A stretch of DNA of 18,684 bases from an uncultured Sutterella sp. (lineage in GTDB: Bacteria > Pseudomonadota > Gammaproteobacteria > Burkholderiales > Burkholderiaceae_F). The position numbers were made by a program, and so were the translations under genes. The DNA is taken from positions 1 through 18,684 of the forward strand of contig CAJKMT010000032.1 in the NCBI GenBank assembly GCA_905201055.1. The letters are read 5' to 3'. This document shows, piece by piece, positions 7,752 to 14,727 of this stretch. The notes under the pieces are model-generated. The model was not told the DNA's origin. It did not search any database and worked only from the letters and a program-made list of their open reading frames with translations. Each line of letters starts with the position of its first letter. Positions within the stretch are counted from its first letter, which is position 1.

Positions 7752-8489
7752 ATGGCAATGATTGAAATTCAACATGTCAGCAAATGGTACAGCGAGAGTT
7801 TCCAAGTTCTCAAAGACTGCACTGCCAGCGTTGAGAAGGGGGAAGTTGTGGTCGTTTGCGGTCCGTCGGGATCAGGCAAGTCCACTCTGATTAAGACCGT
7901 CAACGGACTGGAACCCTTTCAAGAGGGCAAAATCATCGTCAATGGCATTGATGTCGGCAACCCGAAAACGAATTTACCTAAACTGCGCCGTCATATCGGC
8001 ATGGTTTTTCAGCATTTTGAGCTCTTTCCCCACCTTTCGATCATTGACAACTTAACTTTGGCTCAAATGAAAGTATTGGGCCGAAGCCGAGATGAGGCGA
8101 CACAGCGCGGACTTAGCCTCCTTGAACGCGTGCACCTGTCACAACAGGCATTAAAATTCCCCGGGCAGCTCTCCGGCGGTCAGCAGCAACGTGTGGCCAT
8201 CGCCCGAGCTCTGGCTATGGATCCGGTTTGTATGCTTTTTGACGAACCGACTTCTGCACTTGATCCGGAAATGATCAACGAAGTACTCGATGTCATGGTT
8301 GAACTTGCTCAGGACGGAATGACCATGATGGTCGTCACCCACGAAATGGGTTTTGCCAGACGCGTTGCCGACAGAGTGCTTTTCATGGAAAACGGGGAAA
8401 TCCTTGAAAATGCTCCCACACAGGAATTCTTTACGCAGCCAAAGAGCGAGCGCGCCGTACAATTCCTGTCGAAAATTCTCAATCACTGA
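7752..8489 (+). CDS. gltL: Glutamate/aspartate-type amino-acid ABC transporter ATPase (GltL-like)
   Basis: The 245-residue ATPase closely follows the GltL/GlnQ polar amino-acid family. Walker A is GPSGSGKST (37-45) and a Q-loop lies in MVFQHFELFPH. The signature is LSGGQQQR (140-147), Walker B is MLFDEP with D164/E165, and the H-loop is VTHEMG with H197. It would energise uptake of acidic amino acids from the cytoplasmic side of an inner-membrane permease pair. The ATG at 7752 is chosen over TTG 7743 and ATG 7758 because TAGGA (7738-7742) lies 9 bases upstream. The binding protein and permeases (gltI, gltJ, gltK) that normally accompany it are absent; the neighbours are a crotonase and kdsD. 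It must pair with membrane subunits encoded elsewhere. Confidence 0.9.
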   Translation: MAMIEIQHVSKWYSESFQVLKDCTASVEKGEVVVVCGPSGSGKSTLIKTVNGLEPFQEGKIIVNGIDVGNPKTNLPKLRRHIGMVFQHFELFPHLSIIDNLTLAQMKVLGRSRDEATQRGLSLLERVHLSQQALKFPGQLSGGQQQRVAIARALAMDPVCMLFDEPTSALDPEMINEVLDVMVELAQDGMTMMVVTHEMGFARRVADRVLFMENGEILENAPTQEFFTQPKSERAVQFLSKILNH

Positions 8490-8544
8490 TTGCGTCGGAC
8501 TGAAACTTTCCGTTGACTGTCGCACATAAATAGGAACAGAACAA

Positions 8545-9531
8545 ATGATTGAACACGCTCATACGAACGACTCCACTTTGGCGTTGGCTCGTACTGTTTT
8601 AATCCAAGAAGCGAAGGCTCTGACTGACCTGGCTGACAAATTAGGCGAACCTTTTCTGCAGGCGGTGCAATGTCTGCTGAACTGCAAAGGTCGGGTCGTT
8701 GTTTCCGGTGTCGGCAAAAGCGGTCATATCGGATGCAAATTGGCAGCAACGCTTGCCTCCACCGGCACGCCGTCCTTTTTTGTTCATGCCGGAGAAGCCG
8801 CTCACGGCGACTTAGGAATGATTACGCGAGACGATGTGCTGATTGCCATTTCCAATTCGGGAACAACCAATGAGCTTTTGACAATTGTCCCGGTTATTAA
8901 GCGTGAAGGCACACCCCTGATTGCAATGACGAGCTCTCCGGACAGCGCGCTTGCCAAATATGCGGACATTCACTTGGACATCGGCGTCAGACAGGAAGCT
9001 TGTCCCCTGGGTCTTGCGCCGACGACAAGCACCACAGCCACATTAGCCTTGGGCGATGCGTTGGCCGTCGCATGCCTTCAAGCCAAGGGATTTACAGCTG
9101 ATGATTTTGCACGTTCACATCCGGGCGGAGCACTCGGCCGCCGCCTCTTAATTCATGTCAGTGATGTCATGCGCACCGGCGAAAAGGTGCCCAGCGTACT
9201 CAACACAGTATCCGTTTTGGATGCCGTTCGCGAAATCACGCTCAAGCGTATCGGCATGACAGCCATTGTTGACAAAGATAATTGTGTTAAGGGCATCTTT
9301 ACCGAAGGTGATCTGCGTCGTCTGATTGAACGAGTGGGAGACATCAGAAACGTCTGCATAGCCGATGTCATGACTCCGTCGCCGAAAACCATTTCGAAGT
9401 CAGCATTGGCTGCCGAAGCGGCCCATATCCTGGATCGGTCGTTATGCAATCAACTATTGGTTGTTGACGAACAAAACCGACTGATCGGTGCTTTGCACAT
9501 CCATGATTTAATGACGGCGAAAGTAATATGA
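8545..9531 (+). CDS. kdsD: D-arabinose-5-phosphate isomerase (KDO biosynthesis)
   Basis: The 328-residue protein has the KdsD/KpsF architecture. An N-terminal SIS domain carries SGVGKSGHI (K58 at the active-site position) and EAAHGDLG. HPGGALGRRLL near 190-200 precedes two CBS domains (about 205-260 and 275-328, starting DVMRTGEKVP and DVMTPSPKTI). The enzyme interconverts ribulose-5-phosphate and arabinose-5-phosphate, the first committed step towards KDO of the LPS inner core. AGGAAC upstream of the ATG is a plausible ribosome site. The 55-base gap after gltL contains an imperfect hairpin but no clear T tract, so read-through from the upstream unit is possible. The stop overlaps the kdsC start (ATGA). 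No capsule genes are near, so KdsD rather than a capsule-dedicated KpsF is likely. Confidence 0.95.
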   Translation: MIEHAHTNDSTLALARTVLIQEAKALTDLADKLGEPFLQAVQCLLNCKGRVVVSGVGKSGHIGCKLAATLASTGTPSFFVHAGEAAHGDLGMITRDDVLIAISNSGTTNELLTIVPVIKREGTPLIAMTSSPDSALAKYADIHLDIGVRQEACPLGLAPTTSTTATLALGDALAVACLQAKGFTADDFARSHPGGALGRRLLIHVSDVMRTGEKVPSVLNTVSVLDAVREITLKRIGMTAIVDKDNCVKGIFTEGDLRRLIERVGDIRNVCIADVMTPSPKTISKSALAAEAAHILDRSLCNQLLVVDEQNRLIGALHIHDLMTAKVI

Positions 9532-10079
9532 CACTTTTTGAAAAAGCTCAAAAAATCAGGCTCCTTATTTGCGACGTTGACGGTGTTCTTACCGATGGAA
9601 AAATTTATATCGGCAATGAGGGTGAACTGTTTAAAGCCTTTGATGTCAAAGACGGCTTGGGAATCAAAATGCTTCTTGCAAACGGAATTGACGTCGCCAT
9701 TTTGACCGCCCGCAGTTCTGAAATTCTGAAAAAACGTACGCAAGAACTGGGAATTACAAATGTTCTTCAGGGGCAAAGAGACAAGGTTAAGGGACTGCAG
9801 GAACTTTTGTCTGTGACAGGGTTCAAGCCTGAAAACATTGCCTATATCGGCGATGATCTCCCTGATTATGCCGTCATTCAGCAAGTGGGGCTTGCCGCCT
9901 GTCCGAGCAATGCCGTCAAAGAGATCGAACGGCTGGCCGACTTCAAAAGCGCCCATGAGGGCGGAGCCGGCGCCGTACGAGAGTTGGCTGAATATATTTT
10001 AAAAGCTCAAGGGAAGTGGGAAAATACTCTTGAGAATATGTTCCTGCATCCGGATCCGAATGCAGTACATCGTTATTGA
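9528..10079 (+). CDS. kdsC: KDO-8-phosphate phosphatase
   Basis: The 183-residue HAD-family C0 phosphatase has the nucleophile motif CDVDGVLTDG (15-24, D16 and D18), LTARSS with the motif II Thr, and YIGDDLPD (about 104-111) for magnesium. It removes phosphate from KDO-8-P in the cytoplasm to give free KDO for activation to CMP-KDO. The start overlaps the kdsD stop by four bases (ATGA), which indicates translational coupling. The end, LHPDPNAVHRY, is ordinary for the family. The lptC gene starts 11 bases after the stop. Length and motifs match KdsC; the capless C0 subclass acts as a tetramer, which is family knowledge. Confidence 0.95.
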   Translation: MTLFEKAQKIRLLICDVDGVLTDGKIYIGNEGELFKAFDVKDGLGIKMLLANGIDVAILTARSSEILKKRTQELGITNVLQGQRDKVKGLQELLSVTGFKPENIAYIGDDLPDYAVIQQVGLAACPSNAVKEIERLADFKSAHEGGAGAVRELAEYILKAQGKWENTLENMFLHPDPNAVHRY

Positions 10080-10090
10080 TTGGGAAAAAC

Positions 10091-10681
10091 ATGCGCGAAA
10101 GACTGACCGCGATTATCGCTATCATTTTGTTGCTGATCCTTATTGCTGCGAGCTACTGGTATGCGATGCAGGCCTCGTTTAGCAATTTGCGCTATGTGCC
10201 GAGCGAAGATTCTCCTGACTTTATCGCTTCTCAGGCCACCATCATCACTTTTGACGAAACGGGAGTTGCAAAAAATCGTCTTCAGGCCGAGGAGTTTCGT
10301 CACTTCTCCAATGACTCTGTCACTATGATCAAGCCCAGAGCCACAACTGTTTCGCCAAACGAACCTCTGACACATGCGGAAGCCCTCAAGGGGCATTCCA
10401 ATGATGCCGGAGAAACCTATTTGTTTGAAGGCGATGTGGTCGTCTCTCGCGCAGCCAACGGCAACACGGCTGCAAGCCGTCTTGAAACCCAAAGCATGAC
10501 GGTCTACACCGACATTAACCGCTACGAATCCGACGATGTTGTTGATATTTTCAGCGGCGATGATCATGCTCGAGGCACAGGAATGGTATTTGACAATATG
10601 AATCAAACCATTGAACTGAAAAGTCGGGTCACTACAGTGATCGAACCTCAGGGCGGCTCGAAAAACCTACTTCCTCAATAA
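10091..10681 (+). CDS. lptC: LPS export ABC transporter periplasmic protein LptC
   Basis: The 196-residue protein has one N-terminal membrane segment (RERLTAIIAIILLLILIAA) and a periplasmic beta-jellyroll-like domain. It contains the patterns usual for LptC: PDFIASQATIITFDETG, RLQAEEFRHF and YLFEGDVVVSR. It sits in the inner membrane, binds LPS released by LptB2FG and passes it to LptA. The ATG at 10091 has TGGGA six bases upstream. An alternative TTG at 10076 overlaps the kdsC stop and adds five residues. The position between kdsC and lptA is the conserved one and is the strongest support, because LptC sequences are divergent. Confidence 0.92.
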   Translation: MRERLTAIIAIILLLILIAASYWYAMQASFSNLRYVPSEDSPDFIASQATIITFDETGVAKNRLQAEEFRHFSNDSVTMIKPRATTVSPNEPLTHAEALKGHSNDAGETYLFEGDVVVSRAANGNTAASRLETQSMTVYTDINRYESDDVVDIFSGDDHARGTGMVFDNMNQTIELKSRVTTVIEPQGGSKNLLPQ

Positions 10682-10692
10682 AGGTAACTGCG

Positions 10693-11211
10693 ATGAAATA
10701 CAACGCGCTGCTTGTTTTGCTCCTTGGCTTTGCCTGCACCTATGCACAAGCTGAAAGTCAGGACAGACAAAAGCCCATTGAAATTCAGGCGAACCACTTT
10801 TTCGGAGATCAAGTTAAACAAGTAGCCACCTATACCGGCTCGGTTCGTGTTGACCAAGGAACCATGCGCCTGACCGGTCAAAAACTGGTTCTTCAGGAGA
10901 CCGCTACCGGCTACAAGAAAGGTACTCTCACGGGTAATTTAGCGACCTTTCGCCAAAAACGAGATCCCAAAGTCAAGGGAGTTGAGGAGTGGGTTTCCGG
11001 TCGAGCCCAACAAATCGTTTATGAAGAGCAGACCGGTATTGTTACTCTGACCGGACAAGCGCTTGTGCAGCGATCGGAAAACGGTGTCGTCAAAGACAGT
11101 GCGCGCGGCAATAAAATCATCTACGATACGATTCGCTCACGTACAATTATCCAAGGTAACAGCGGTGGTCGAGCTAGCACAGTGATTGCGCCGCGAAGCA
11201 ATTCACGCTAG
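10693..11211 (+). CDS. lptA: LPS transport periplasmic bridge protein LptA
   Basis: The 172-residue precursor has a signal peptide of 20 residues (MKYNALLVLLLGFACTYAQA), cut before ESQDRQKPIEIQA. The mature part shows the OstA-like strand pattern: IEIQANHF, ATYTGSVRVDQG, MRLTGQKLVL, GIVTLTGQALVQR and NKIIYDT. LptA monomers form the periplasmic bridge that carries LPS from LptC to LptD. AAAGG lies upstream of the ATG and the lptC gene ends 11 bases before. The C terminus (GGRASTVIAPRSNSR) is short and basic. The assignment is secure from pattern and position. Confidence 0.95.
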   Translation: MKYNALLVLLLGFACTYAQAESQDRQKPIEIQANHFFGDQVKQVATYTGSVRVDQGTMRLTGQKLVLQETATGYKKGTLTGNLATFRQKRDPKVKGVEEWVSGRAQQIVYEEQTGIVTLTGQALVQRSENGVVKDSARGNKIIYDTIRSRTIIQGNSGGRASTVIAPRSNSR

Positions 11212-11252
11212 TTAGCTATTGAAATGACCACTGCCAAGTAAAAGGAACCATC

Positions 11253-12086
11253 GTGCCGAGTACTGAAGAAAATCTCGAAATTAATCGTCAAACCGAAGAA
11301 ATTGCGACTGAAGACAACAGCCATGACAGCGAATCAGCGGCGTCAGTCAATACCTTACGCGCACTCGGTTTGAAAAAACGCTACGGCAGTCGCTGGGTCG
11401 TTCAGGATGTTTCTCTTGAAGTCAGAAGCGGTGAAGTTGTCGGCCTTCTGGGACCTAACGGCGCGGGTAAAACAACCACTTTCAATATGGTTGTAGGACT
11501 GATTGTGGCCGATGGCGGCACCATTGAACTCAACGGTCAATCCATCGCTCACCTGCCGATCTACCAGCGTTCACGCTTGGGAGTGTCGTACCTTCCGCAG
11601 GAAGCTTCAGTTTTCCGACGCATGACAGTGGAGGAAAATATCCGAGCCATTCTCGAGCTGCAGCACGATGAAAACGGCAAAAGTTACAGCAAAGAGGTCA
11701 TTGAACAAAAACTCAACGACTTACTCGAAGAACTGCAGATCACACGCCTGAGAACCAACCCGGCCATGAGCTTATCGGGTGGTGAACGACGCCGTACGGA
11801 AATTGCCCGTGCGCTGGCTGCAGAACCCAAATTCATTTTGTTGGACGAACCTTTCGCAGGCGTTGACCCCATTGCTGTTATTGAGATTCAACGCATCGTT
11901 CGTTTCCTCAAGCAACGCGGCATCGGCGTTCTCATCACTGACCACAACGTCCGCGAAACTTTAGGGATTTGTGATCACGCTTACATCATTTGTGACGGAG
12001 GCGTATTGGCAAGCGGTCACCCGAAAGATATCGTTCAAAATGAAGCGGTGAAAGACGCCTATTTAGGTAAAGATTTCCGCATGTAA
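11253..12086 (+). CDS. lptB: LPS export ABC transporter ATPase LptB with an acidic N-terminal extension
   Basis: The 277-residue ATPase has Walker A GPNGAGKT (67-74), YLPQEASVFRRMTV with the LptB-type Q-loop, and the signature LSGGERRR (174-181). Walker B is LLDEPFAGVDP and the H-loop is ITDHNVRET. These fit LptB, which powers LPS extraction with LptF and LptG. E. coli LptB has about 241 residues; here some 32 residues precede the domain, rich in Glu, Asp, Asn and Ser (PSTEENLEINRQTEEIATED). The start is GTG at 11253 with AAAAGGAA upstream. No in-frame ATG lies closer to the domain, so the extension is probably real. It follows lptA by 41 bases. rpoN, which usually comes next in Proteobacteria, is absent. 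Confidence 0.95.
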   Translation: MPSTEENLEINRQTEEIATEDNSHDSESAASVNTLRALGLKKRYGSRWVVQDVSLEVRSGEVVGLLGPNGAGKTTTFNMVVGLIVADGGTIELNGQSIAHLPIYQRSRLGVSYLPQEASVFRRMTVEENIRAILELQHDENGKSYSKEVIEQKLNDLLEELQITRLRTNPAMSLSGGERRRTEIARALAAEPKFILLDEPFAGVDPIAVIEIQRIVRFLKQRGIGVLITDHNVRETLGICDHAYIICDGGVLASGHPKDIVQNEAVKDAYLGKDFRM

Positions 12087-12094
12087 TCGCGGCC

Positions 12095-12703
12095 ATGAAT
12101 CAAATTTACCAATACTTATCTTCGTCGAACGTCATCTTTTTTAACTCGATGCAACGTGCGACAAAAAAACGAGTGTTTGAAGAGGCCTGCCTGACTTTTC
12201 AAATGTCAGGCGTGCCCCATACTCAGGTTTTTGAAGCACTCTATGCGCGAGAACGCATCGGCAACAATGCATTGGGAGGCGGTGTTGCACTGCCACATTG
12301 TGAAATAGACGGACTAAAGCATCCTATCATCACAATTGTGCTGCTGCAGCGCCCTGTTCACATTGACCCCACGCCCTACGACAATAAGCCGGTTGATATT
12401 TTCTTTTTCCTGATTGTCCCGAAAACAGACGATGACGATGAGTATTTGCCGCTGTTGCGCGAATGTATTGCAATGTTGGAAAATAAATCGTTTTGCGCAA
12501 AACTCCGTAAAGCGGAAAACAGCGTTGAAGTCTGTTCCTGTGTCATGGATTGGGTTGCACCCACTGTTTTAGCACGAGAAACCCAGGAAGATGCGCTGGA
12601 AAACGAATGGGATATCCTCAACGAGGAAGTCAAAGCGGAGCTAAAAGAAGAACAGCAGGGACATCAATCCGTTGTCGTCGCTGCGGTGGAAAACAATACC
12701 TGA
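12095..12703 (+). CDS. ptsN: PTS EIIA-Ntr domain protein (PtsN-like) with C-terminal extension
   Basis: The 202-residue protein has an EIIA-fructose/nitrogen domain with the phosphoacceptor histidine in LGGGVALPHCE (H68), preceded by ARERIGNNA and followed by YDNKPVDIFFFLIVP. E. coli PtsN has 163 residues; here about 40 extra C-terminal residues follow, very acidic (DALENEWDILNEEVKAELKEEQQ). PtsN receives phosphate from EI-Ntr and NPr and regulates potassium transport and other targets. Its place after lptB and before rapZ is conserved, but hpf and rpoN before it and hprK after it are missing. The ATG is 8 bases after the lptB stop with no evident Shine-Dalgarno site, so expression may depend on coupling to lptB. 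No NPr or EI gene is in the window. Confidence 0.88.
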   Translation: MNQIYQYLSSSNVIFFNSMQRATKKRVFEEACLTFQMSGVPHTQVFEALYARERIGNNALGGGVALPHCEIDGLKHPIITIVLLQRPVHIDPTPYDNKPVDIFFFLIVPKTDDDDEYLPLLRECIAMLENKSFCAKLRKAENSVEVCSCVMDWVAPTVLARETQEDALENEWDILNEEVKAELKEEQQGHQSVVVAAVENNT

Positions 12704-12744
12704 CAATTCGCTACAATAATCTAGCTGTTTGTGGGGGCGGTCAT

Positions 12745-13641
12745 ATGAAGCTTATTATTGTCACCGGTCTTTCCGGTTCCGGCAAATCCGTTGCTATTCG
12801 TCAGTTGGAAGACTCCGGTTATTACTGTATTGACAATCTGCCTTTGTCGTTTGTGATTCCGGTGGCAAAATCCTTGCAGCAAACACAGGAATTTGTTGCC
12901 TTCGCCGTGGATGCCCGAAGTGACTTTGAAGGATATGCGCCCGAAAAACTCATTGAGGAGCTCAATGCCCAAAAAGATTGGGATGTCAGGGTTCTGTTTC
13001 TTACCGCTACCACTCAGGAACTTATTCAACGCTTTTCTGAAACAAGGCGCCGTCATCCGCTGACATTGCGATTCAGTAAAAACAAAGAAAAAGTCACCTT
13101 AGCAGAAGTCATCAATAAAGAGCGTGAATTGCTTGAACCCTATAGTGTTCAGGCGCATGTAGTTGACACTACTCACTTGCAAAGCAATACGCTTCGCACT
13201 TGGGTGAAGGACTTCGCTGACGCTCCCCATGCGGATTTGAGTTTATCTTTTGAATCTTTCGGCTATAAACACGGCATCCCCATCGCCGCCGACCTTGTGT
13301 TTGACGTCAGAAATCTGCCCAACCCCTACTACGATCCTCAATTGCGCCCGCTGACAGGCAAGGATTCTCCGATTATCGAGTACATGCAAAAACAGCCGGC
13401 TGTCAACGAAATGGTTGCAGACATCACACACTTCATTGAAAAATGGCTCCCCAGCTACCAGGCAACCAACAGGCACTACCTGACTGTCGCCATCGGATGC
13501 ACGGGCGGTCAGCATCGCTCTGTTTACGTGGCAGAAACTCTGGCTAAATATTTCGCTGAAAAAACGGCTTCAGTAACGATTCGCCACCGAATCATCGGAC
13601 AAGCACGAACGCCGATTAAAGGACTGTCTCAAAGTCTTTAA
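12745..13641 (+). CDS. rapZ: RapZ-family nucleotide-binding protein
   Basis: The 298-residue protein starts MKLIIVTGLSGSGKS (Walker A at 8-15), then ALRQLED-like IRQLEDSGYYCIDNLPL, and RRRHPL further on. The C-terminal domain keeps the residues that bind glucosamine-6-phosphate in E. coli RapZ: YKHG (H176) and GCTGGQHRS (T253, G254, H257, R258). In E. coli RapZ senses GlcN6P and guides RNase E to the sRNA GlmZ; that sRNA is enterobacterial, so the target here is unknown. The ATG at 12745 is chosen because the GGGGG run is upstream and the family starts this way. A longer in-frame reading from 12550 lies over ptsN and is rejected. It converges on mutY with overlapping stops. Confidence 0.95.
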   Translation: MKLIIVTGLSGSGKSVAIRQLEDSGYYCIDNLPLSFVIPVAKSLQQTQEFVAFAVDARSDFEGYAPEKLIEELNAQKDWDVRVLFLTATTQELIQRFSETRRRHPLTLRFSKNKEKVTLAEVINKERELLEPYSVQAHVVDTTHLQSNTLRTWVKDFADAPHADLSLSFESFGYKHGIPIAADLVFDVRNLPNPYYDPQLRPLTGKDSPIIEYMQKQPAVNEMVADITHFIEKWLPSYQATNRHYLTVAIGCTGGQHRSVYVAETLAKYFAEKTASVTIRHRIIGQARTPIKGLSQSL

Positions 13642-14675
13642 AGAAAGAACTTTTCCAAAAGACTTCTTATCGGTGCAGGCAAGCCAATATCGGGCAAGTC
13701 CGCCAGTTTGATCCATCGCTCTGAATTTGACGTCAAGGGCTTTTTGTTTACTCGAACAGCAATCGGGTGAAGGATCAAACGGTAATGAGAAAAATCGTGA
13801 GAAAAGCTTTCAAGCGCTCTTGTGTTTTTTACGCAAAAACCCTGCTCCGAAACTATCCTTTCTGCCGCCTCCTGTGTGAGCACTCCGTCTTTTTCCGGAA
13901 GACAATAAAGTCCTTCCCAAACACCTTTGACGCTTCTTTTTTGTAAAAAGCACTCGTCATCATCCCAAAGCAAGAGAAATGTTCTTTCTTTTTGAGGACG
14001 TTTGGAACGCTTCAGAGTAACCGGAATTTTATTTTGCAATCCTGCTTTCAATGATTCACATTCTTGCTGAAAGGGACAAAGTACACACTTGGGGTTACGC
14101 ATGCAAACCGTTGCTCCCAAATCCATCAGTCCCTGAATGTAATCTTCTATGTTTTGTTCGGGCAAAAGCTTTTCAGCCAGAGACCAAAGCTCTTTGACCG
14201 TACCTGTTTCATTAACGGGCGACTCAATGCGAAACAAACGGGCAAGCACTCGTTTGACATTGCCGTCCAGTATTGTCTCCCTGGCACCGAAACTAAATGC
14301 AGCAATCGCAGCGGCGGTACTGCGGCCGACACCGGGCAGTGCCTCCCACTCTTGGCGAGTTTTCGGAAAAATCCCTTTTTTCTCATCAACAATAATCTGT
14401 GCGGCTTTATGCAGATTTCTGGCTCGGCTGTAGTACCCCAAGCCGGACCAATACTGCATTACCTCATCTTCTTGTGCCTTAGCTAAATCCTGCACAGTCG
14501 GGAAGCGTTTCATGAAACGATCATAATATTCGATTACAGTTGCTACCTGAGTCTGTTGAAGCATTATTTCCGAAATCCAACGCGCATAAGGTTCTGCTAC
14601 TTGCCAGGGAAGATGATGACGGCCATGGTTTCTCTGCCAGGTGATAAGCGTGAGGGAGAATTGTTTCGGATGCAT
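13638..14675 (-). CDS. mutY: A/G-specific adenine DNA glycosylase MutY
   Basis: The 345-residue protein shows the N-terminal HhH-GPD catalytic domain with SEIMLQQTQ (E36, equal to E37 of E. coli), the hairpin LPGVGRSTAAAI (113-124) and ILDGNVKR with D137. Four iron-sulfur cysteines (C191, C197, C200, C206) follow. The C-terminal NUDIX-like domain for 8-oxoG recognition has the FSH loop (SFSHDFSHYRL). The enzyme removes adenine mispaired with 8-oxoguanine. The first cysteine spacing is C-x5-C where the family normally has C-x6-C. The ATG at 14675 is preferred over TTG at 14699; neither has a strong ribosome site. The gene is divergent from the TPR gene, with 52 bases between, and its stop overlaps that of rapZ. 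Confidence 0.95.
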   Translation of the reverse strand: MHPKQFSLTLITWQRNHGRHHLPWQVAEPYARWISEIMLQQTQVATVIEYYDRFMKRFPTVQDLAKAQEDEVMQYWSGLGYYSRARNLHKAAQIIVDEKKGIFPKTRQEWEALPGVGRSTAAAIAAFSFGARETILDGNVKRVLARLFRIESPVNETGTVKELWSLAEKLLPEQNIEDYIQGLMDLGATVCMRNPKCVLCPFQQECESLKAGLQNKIPVTLKRSKRPQKERTFLLLWDDDECFLQKRSVKGVWEGLYCLPEKDGVLTQEAAERIVSEQGFCVKNTRALESFSHDFSHYRLILHPIAVRVNKKPLTSNSERWIKLADLPDIGLPAPIRSLLEKFFL

Positions 14676-14727
14676 TGATTTTTCAGGAAAACAGTACAAT
14701 AGCGAAGTCTTGTTGGATTATAAAGCC

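Noticed and set aside
8490..8544. A possible terminator or sigma-E promoter between gltL and kdsD
   Set aside because: The hairpin is imperfect and lacks a T tract; GAAACTT has no suitable -10 at sigma-E spacing.
12550..12744. A longer in-frame start for rapZ
   Set aside because: The extra residues overlap ptsN in another frame and look random; RapZ proteins start at MKLIIVTGLSGSGKS.
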